9,824 bases of DNA from an uncultured Enterobacter sp. (GTDB lineage Bacteria > Pseudomonadota > Gammaproteobacteria > Enterobacterales > Enterobacteriaceae), in NCBI GenBank assembly GCA_946477805.1, contig CAMKZP010000097.1, positions 1-9,824 on the forward strand. Reading direction: 5' to 3'. Below the pieces are notes generated by a model, which had not been told where the DNA came from, ran no database searches, and saw only the letters and a list, made by a program, of their open reading frames with translations. How positions within the stretch are numbered: the first letter of the stretch is position 1; every line of letters starts with the position of its first letter. Positions 6,089 through 9,824 of the stretch are shown here, piece after piece. The position numbers and the translations under genes were made by a program.

Positions 6089-6495
6089 GCATGCGCCTTA
6101 CGGTGACAGCAGCCGGAGAGGTTATCGATAATCGGGCAGTCGGCGCTGTCATCTCCCGGGCAGGATGCCGCCAGCCCCAGGAGCTGCTCGCGCATGGCCT
6201 GCAGTTCAACAATATGGCGTTCGATCTCCGCCACTTTTTCCAGCGTGCGTTTTTTCACGTCGGCACTGTGGCGCTTCGGATCGTTGAACAGGTTTACCAG
6301 CTCGCCGCACTCTTCCAGATTAAACCCCACCTGCCGCGCCTGGCGCAGTAGCGTCAGCTCATCAAGATGGCGTTGCGTATAGCTGCGGTAACCGTTTTCG
6401 CTGCGCACCGGCGGCGTCACCAGCCCCTTCTCTTCATAAAAGCGAATCGCTTTGCTGGTCAACCCGGTTTTTTTCGCAACATCACTGATATTCAC
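6085..6495 (-). CDS. cueR: Copper-responsive MerR-family regulator CueR
   Basis: Cytoplasmic transcription factor of 136 residues that senses Cu(I), Ag(I) or Au(I) and activates copA and, elsewhere, cueO. The MerR winged helix is at 1-70 (ISDVAKKTGLTSKAIRFYEEKGL), a dimerisation helix at about 80-108, and the metal loop holds Cys112 and Cys120 (CPGDDSADC), with Ser77 facing it. These residues mark a monovalent-metal sensor rather than a zinc or mercury sensor. A C-terminal CCHRKAHA tail follows; Cys129-Cys130 are also present in E. coli. The start codon is GTG at 6495-6493, the only one giving the family N-terminus MNISDV; its Shine-Dalgarno AAGGGGG (6506-6500) overlaps the copA -35 box. An ATG-TGA pair overlaps the GTG. 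The gene is divergent from copA and convergent with ybbJ. Confidence 0.96.
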   Translation of the reverse strand: MNISDVAKKTGLTSKAIRFYEEKGLVTPPVRSENGYRSYTQRHLDELTLLRQARQVGFNLEECGELVNLFNDPKRHSADVKKRTLEKVAEIERHIVELQAMREQLLGLAASCPGDDSADCPIIDNLSGCCHRKAHA

Positions 6496-6504
6496 ATTTC
6501 CCCC

Positions 6505-6535
6505 TTGACCTTCCCCTTGATGGAAGGTTTAACCT
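6505..6535 (+). promoter_or_regulatory. CueR-dependent copA promoter
   Basis: -35 TTGACC (6505-6510) and -10 TAACCT (6530-6535) are separated by 19 bp, the over-long spacer typical of MerR-family promoters that need DNA distortion by the metal-bound activator. From memory it is almost the same as E. coli PcopA. Transcription should start near 6542, about 60 bases before copA. Confidence 0.93.
6508..6528. promoter_or_regulatory. CueR operator dyad
   Basis: Perfect inverted repeat ACCTTCC (6508-6514) and GGAAGGT (6522-6528) with a 7-base centre, located between the -35 and -10 boxes of the copA promoter. It ends 13 bases from the cueR start codon. Confidence 0.95.
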
Positions 6536-6555
6536 TTATAACCGTGAGTGAACGC

Positions 6556-6584
6556 ATTATATCGGTCAACAACTAACCAGATCA
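6556..6584 (-). promoter_or_regulatory. Candidate cueR promoter
   Basis: A perfect TATAAT on the minus strand at 6561-6556, with only a weak -35 (TGATCT at 6584-6579, 17-bp spacer). Transcription from it would begin near 6549 and run across the CueR operator before reaching cueR. A second minus-strand TATAAT at 6589-6584 is an alternative. Confidence 0.4.
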
Positions 6585-6602
6585 TTATACGGGAGTTTTG
6601 TT

Positions 6603-6814
6603 ATGTCTCACACTATTGACCTGACGCTGGACGGCCTCTCCTGCGGCCACTGCGTCAAACGCGTAAAAGAAAGCCTGGAACAGCGCCCCGATGTCGAAAG
6701 CGCAGAAGTGACTATCGAGCACGCGGCCGTGACCGGCAGCGCCAGCGCGGAGGCACTGATCGACACCATTAAACAGGCCGGTTACGGGGCGGCGCTAAGC
6801 CACCCAAAGGCTAA
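6603..6814 (+). CDS. copA: CopA(Z), copper chaperone made by -1 frameshifting
   Basis: Ribosomes that slip back one base at CCCAAAG read 69 copA codons, then GGC (6809-6811) and stop at TAA (6812-6814). This gives a 70-residue protein containing only the first metal-binding domain with C14xxC17 and ending in Lys-Gly. The reading is join(6603..6809, 6809..6814). In E. coli this product, CopA(Z), is a cytoplasmic copper chaperone made by programmed frameshifting from copA. The slippery heptamer, the immediate -1 stop and a downstream pseudoknot are all present here. That the product is made in this organism is inferred from homology and from the conserved signal; the frameshift rate cannot be read from sequence. 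Confidence 0.85.
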
Positions 6815-9101
6815 ACCGCTGGCAGAGTCATCACTCCCGTCGGAAGCGCTGACAGCGGCCACTTCAGAGCTTCCGGTAGCGGATGACATTGATGACAGCC
6901 AACAGCTGCTGATCAACGGCATGAGCTGCGCCAGCTGCGTCTCCAGAGTACAGAGCGCCTTACAGGCCGTACCGGGCGTGGCACAGGCACGGGTGAATCT
7001 TGCGGAGCGTACCGCGCTGGTAATGGGCAGTGCCTCCGCCGCAGAATTAGTGCAGGCGGTAGAAAAAGCCGGATACGGCGCAGAGGCCATTGAAGACGAT
7101 CTCAAACGCCGCGAACGCCAGCAGGAAACGGCGGTTGCCACCATGAAACGCTTCCGCTGGCAGGCAATCGTCGCGCTGCTGGTGGGTATTCCGGTGATGG
7201 TGTGGGGCATGATGGGTGACAACATGATGGTCACCGACGACAACCGCACGCTGTGGCTGGCGATTGGCCTGATTACGCTCGGCGTCATGGTGTTTGCAGG
7301 CGGTCATTTCTACACCAGCGCCTGGAAGAGCCTGAAGAACCGTACGGCAACGATGGACACCCTGGTGGCCCTGGGTACGGGTGCCGCGTGGCTCTATTCG
7401 ATGAGCGTTAACCTCTGGCCCCAGTGGTTCCCGATGGAAGCGCGGCACCTTTATTATGAAGCGAGCGCGATGATTATCGGCCTGATAAACCTCGGCCATA
7501 TGCTCGAAGCCCGCGCGCGCCAGCGCTCGTCGAAAGCGCTGGAAAGATTGCTTGATTTAACCCCGCCGACGGCGCGCGTCGTGACGGACGACGGTGAAAC
7601 AAACGTCCCGCTGGCGGACGTTCAGCCGGGAATGACGCTGCGCCTGACCACCGGTGACCGCGTTCCGGTCGACGGTGAAATCACCCAGGGCGAAGCCTGG
7701 CTTGATGAAGCGATGCTGACCGGCGAACCCGTCCCGCAGCAGAAGGCGCAGGGTGATGCGGTGCATGCCGGGACGGTGGTTCAGGACGGCAGCGTGCTGT
7801 TTCGCGCCAGCCGCACGGGAAGCCATACCACGCTGTCGCGCATTATCCGCATGGTACGCCAGGCGCAGAGCAGCAAGCCAGAGATTGGCCAGCTCGCCGA
7901 TAAGATCTCCGCTATTTTCGTGCCCGTCGTGGTCGGTATCGCCCTGCTCAGTGCGGCCATCTGGTACCTCTTCGGCCCGGCGCCGCAGATTGTCTACACC
8001 CTGGTGATTGCCACCACCGTGCTGATCATCGCCTGTCCGTGCGCGCTTGGCCTCGCCACGCCGATGTCGATCATCTCCGGCGTAGGGCGTGCAGCCGAGT
8101 TTGGCGTGCTGGTGCGTGATGCCGATGCCCTGCAGCGTGCCAGCACGCTGGACACGCTGGTGTTTGATAAAACCGGCACGCTGACCGAAGGCAAACCGCA
8201 GGTTGTCGCCGTGCGCACGCTGGATTTCGCCGAGGCGGACGCGCTGCGTCTCGCCGCCGCGCTGGAGCAAGGTTCCAGCCACCCGCTGGCTCGCGCCATT
8301 CTTGATAAAGCGGGTGATGCGCCCCTGCCGCAGGCGATCAACTTTCGCACCCTGCGCGGCCTTGGCGTAAGCGGTGACGCGGAGGGCCGCAGGCTGCTGC
8401 TGGGTAACCAGGCGCTGTTAAATGAGAACGGCATTGATACGTCCCTGCTGGAAAATGAGCTGAACGCGCAGGCGTCTCAGGGGGCAACGCCGGTGCTTCT
8501 GGCGGTTGACGGAAAAGCGGCTGCGCTGTTTGCGGTGCGCGATCCGCTGCGACAGGACAGCGTTGATGCCTTAAAACGGCTGCACCGCGCGGGCTATCGT
8601 CTGGTGATGCTGACCGGGGATAACGCCACAACTGCCCACGCCATCGCCAACGAGGCGGGTATTGACGAGGTGATTGCTGGCGTACTGCCGGACGGCAAGG
8701 CGGACGCAATTAAGAACCTGCAGCGTCAGGGACGCCAGGTGGCGATGGTCGGGGACGGTATCAACGACGCTCCCGCGCTGGCGCAGGCGGAAGTGGGCAT
8801 AGCGATGGGCGGCGGGAGCGATGTGGCCATTGAAACGGCGGCGATTACCCTGATGCGCCACAGCCTGATGGGCGTTGCGGACGCGCTGGCAATATCAAAA
8901 GCTACGTTGCGCAACATGAAGCAGAACCTGCTCGGCGCGTTTATTTACAACGCGCTCGGCATTCCGATTGCCGCCGGGATCCTCTGGCCGCTGACCGGGA
9001 CGCTGCTGAACCCGGTGGTGGCAGGGGCGGCAATGGCGCTCTCTTCCATCACCGTCGTGAGCAACGCCAACCGTCTGCTGCGGTTTAAACCGAAGGATTG
9101 A
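6603..9101 (+). CDS. copA: Cu(I)-exporting P1B-type ATPase CopA
   Basis: Inner-membrane pump of 832 residues (E. coli 834) moving Cu(I), and Ag(I), from cytoplasm to periplasm. In order: two heavy-metal-associated domains with C14xxC17 and C109xxC112; membrane helices from about 185; actuator TGE 373-375; transport-site Cys478-Pro-Cys480; phosphorylation motif DKTGT with Asp522; nucleotide-domain His560-Pro561; GDGIND 717-722. The last helices carry Tyr782-Asn783 and Met811-xx-Ser814-Ser815. CPC with YN and MxxSS assigns it to the Cu(I) subgroup P1B-1. A GGGAG at 6591-6595 lies 7 bases before the ATG. It is controlled by the CueR promoter just upstream. The linker between the two N-terminal metal domains contains a -1 frameshift signal that also yields the short product CopA(Z). 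All catalytic residues are present. Confidence 0.98.
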   Translation: MSHTIDLTLDGLSCGHCVKRVKESLEQRPDVESAEVTIEHAAVTGSASAEALIDTIKQAGYGAALSHPKAKPLAESSLPSEALTAATSELPVADDIDDSQQLLINGMSCASCVSRVQSALQAVPGVAQARVNLAERTALVMGSASAAELVQAVEKAGYGAEAIEDDLKRRERQQETAVATMKRFRWQAIVALLVGIPVMVWGMMGDNMMVTDDNRTLWLAIGLITLGVMVFAGGHFYTSAWKSLKNRTATMDTLVALGTGAAWLYSMSVNLWPQWFPMEARHLYYEASAMIIGLINLGHMLEARARQRSSKALERLLDLTPPTARVVTDDGETNVPLADVQPGMTLRLTTGDRVPVDGEITQGEAWLDEAMLTGEPVPQQKAQGDAVHAGTVVQDGSVLFRASRTGSHTTLSRIIRMVRQAQSSKPEIGQLADKISAIFVPVVVGIALLSAAIWYLFGPAPQIVYTLVIATTVLIIACPCALGLATPMSIISGVGRAAEFGVLVRDADALQRASTLDTLVFDKTGTLTEGKPQVVAVRTLDFAEADALRLAAALEQGSSHPLARAILDKAGDAPLPQAINFRTLRGLGVSGDAEGRRLLLGNQALLNENGIDTSLLENELNAQASQGATPVLLAVDGKAAALFAVRDPLRQDSVDALKRLHRAGYRLVMLTGDNATTAHAIANEAGIDEVIAGVLPDGKADAIKNLQRQGRQVAMVGDGINDAPALAQAEVGIAMGGGSDVAIETAAITLMRHSLMGVADALAISKATLRNMKQNLLGAFIYNALGIPIAAGILWPLTGTLLNPVVAGAAMALSSITVVSNANRLLRFKPKD
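6803..6875 (+). promoter_or_regulatory. Programmed -1 frameshift signal: slippery site and pseudoknot
   Basis: The heptamer C CCA AAG (6803-6809) is in the X XXY YYZ register relative to the copA frame. After a 6-base spacer, stem 1 pairs CCGCTG (6816-6821) with CAGCGG (6853-6858). Stem 2 pairs CGGAAGC in the stem-1 loop (6841-6847) with GCTTCCG (6869-6875), and two G-U pairs can extend it outward. Loops are 19, 5 and 10 bases. This is an H-type pseudoknot drawn by eye; a CGCTGACAGCG hairpin (6847-6857) competes with stem 1. Confidence 0.85.
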
Positions 9102-9126
9102 ACCTTCATCTCCTACGCGCTAGCAT
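9098..9126 (+). promoter_or_regulatory. Candidate ybaP promoter
   Basis: TTGAAC (9098-9103, overlapping the copA stop codon) and TAGCAT (9121-9126) with a 17-bp spacer, four consensus matches each. It would start transcription about 20 bases before ybaP. Readthrough from copA is also possible because no terminator is visible in the 50-base gap. Confidence 0.4.
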
Positions 9127-9151
9127 GAACCTTTCCGATCATGGAGCGCGT

Positions 9152-9824
9152 ATGAGCCTGTTTAATCGTATAAAAGCGTCGTTTCGCGCCCTCTTCCCCC
9201 GCCGCTATGCCTGGCCCGGCATGGATATTTCACTTCCCGGCGGCCAGCACCTGCATCTGGTGGGCAGCATCCACATGGGCACGCAGGACATGTCTCCTCT
9301 GCCAGCCGGGCTGTTAAAACTGCTCAAGCATGCCGATGCGCTGGTCGTTGAAGCGGATATTTCGGGCCATGATTCGCCGTTTGCCGGGCTGGAAAGCGCC
9401 CTGCCCCTGCATGAGCGGTTGAACGACGCGCAGCTCGCCGAACTGACGCGTCTTGCGGATGAGGTGGGCGTATCGCTCTCCATGCTGGACACTCTGCCGC
9501 TGTGGCAAATAGCGATGGTGTTACAGGCCACGCAGGCGCAGCGTCTGGGATTACGCGGCGACTACGGCATAGACTACCAGCTGCTGAATAAGGCAAGGGC
9601 GCGCAACATGCCCATCATTGAGCTGGAGGGCACTGACAGCCAGATTGCCCTGCTTCGCCAGCTTCCCGACGATGGCCTGATGCTGCTGGACGATACCCTG
9701 ACCCACTGGCATACCAACGCACGCCTGCTGCAAACCATGATCGGCTGGTGGCTGGATGCGCCGCCGACGGGCGCAAAGCTGGCGTTACCCTCGACGTTCA
9801 GCGAATCGTTATATGATGTACTGA
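9152..9824 (+). CDS. ybaP: TraB/GumN-family protein YbaP, 3' end missing
   Basis: The first 224 codons of a protein whose E. coli relative has about 264; the frame is still open at the window edge. It belongs to the TraB/GumN (Tiki-like) family, thought to be metal-dependent hydrolases or peptidases, but YbaP itself has no established function. Visible family features are GSIHMG at residues 38-43 (His41), Glu67 in VVEAD, YGIDYQLL 138-145 and the ELEG segment 157-160. There is no clear signal peptide: the N-terminus is basic (MSLFNRIKASFRALFPRRYAW), so the location is uncertain. The ATG at 9152 has GGAG at 9143-9146, 5 bases upstream, and aligns with the E. coli start. It lies 50 bases after copA on the same strand, but a link to copper is not evident. 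Confidence 0.92.
   Translation, partial: MSLFNRIKASFRALFPRRYAWPGMDISLPGGQHLHLVGSIHMGTQDMSPLPAGLLKLLKHADALVVEADISGHDSPFAGLESALPLHERLNDAQLAELTRLADEVGVSLSMLDTLPLWQIAMVLQATQAQRLGLRGDYGIDYQLLNKARARNMPIIELEGTDSQIALLRQLPDDGLMLLDDTLTHWHTNARLLQTMIGWWLDAPPTGAKLALPSTFSESLYDVL

Noticed and set aside
7557..8282. 241-codon antisense open frame inside copA
   Set aside because: It overlaps the catalytic core of an intact, highly conserved CopA, has no recognisable domain or ribosome-binding site, and is explained by GC-rich codon use.
9100..9133. Repeated GAACCTT in the copA-ybaP gap as possible CueR half-sites
   Set aside because: They are direct rather than inverted and lack the GGAAGGT partner at the required spacing, so no CueR operator is present.
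9141..9155. Four-codon upstream ORF (ATG at 9141, stop overlapping the ybaP start)
   Set aside because: Its ATG overlaps the sequence that serves as the ybaP Shine-Dalgarno, and it has no ribosome-binding site of its own; most likely chance.

Overview
This is a compact chromosomal window from a member of the Enterobacteriaceae. The proteins are close to full-length relatives of E. coli K-12 YbbP, YbbA, TesA, YbbO, CnoX (YbbN), FetB, FetA, QmcA, YbbJ, CueR, CopA and YbaP, as recalled from memory. The DNA is GC-rich, as in Enterobacter, Lelliottia, Leclercia or Klebsiella-type genomes; the genus cannot be fixed from the sequence alone. I see no mobile element, phage gene, tRNA, rRNA or CRISPR array, and no gene-free stretch longer than 300 bases (the longest is about 135 bases).

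Layout, left to right. Bases 1-764 (minus strand) hold the start of ybbP and all of ybbA, a MacB-like ABC exporter pair. Divergent from it is tesA, whose start overlaps ybbA by 33 bp. ybbO and cnoX follow tesA on the plus strand. A REP-type palindrome separates cnoX from the convergent fetB. fetA and fetB (minus strand) form the iron exporter operon, translationally coupled by an 8-base overlap. Divergent from fetA is the envelope pair qmcA-ybbJ, joined by ATGA. ybbJ runs into the convergent cueR, and the two genes share a CTAG tetranucleotide as stop codons. cueR and copA are divergent across a 107-base region holding the copper-responsive promoter (19-bp spacer and a perfect CueR half-site dyad). 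copA is followed by ybaP, cut off by the window end.

How the genes work together. CueR senses Cu(I) and activates copA; CopA exports Cu(I) from the cytoplasm. Early in copA there is a -1 slippery heptamer, a stop codon in the -1 frame two codons on, and a downstream H-type pseudoknot I can draw base by base. This matches the programmed frameshift known in E. coli that makes the 70-residue copper chaperone CopA(Z) from the same gene. FetAB handles iron efflux, CnoX protects proteins during oxidative (bleach) stress, and YbbAP-TesA acts at the inner membrane and periplasm on lipid-like substrates. Metal and envelope/oxidative stress functions therefore dominate.

The region looks like ordinary core genome. 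I found no undescribed system. The most informative details are the CopA(Z) frameshift signal and the tightly packed cueR-copA control region, where cueR has a GTG start overlapped by an ATG-TGA start-stop.
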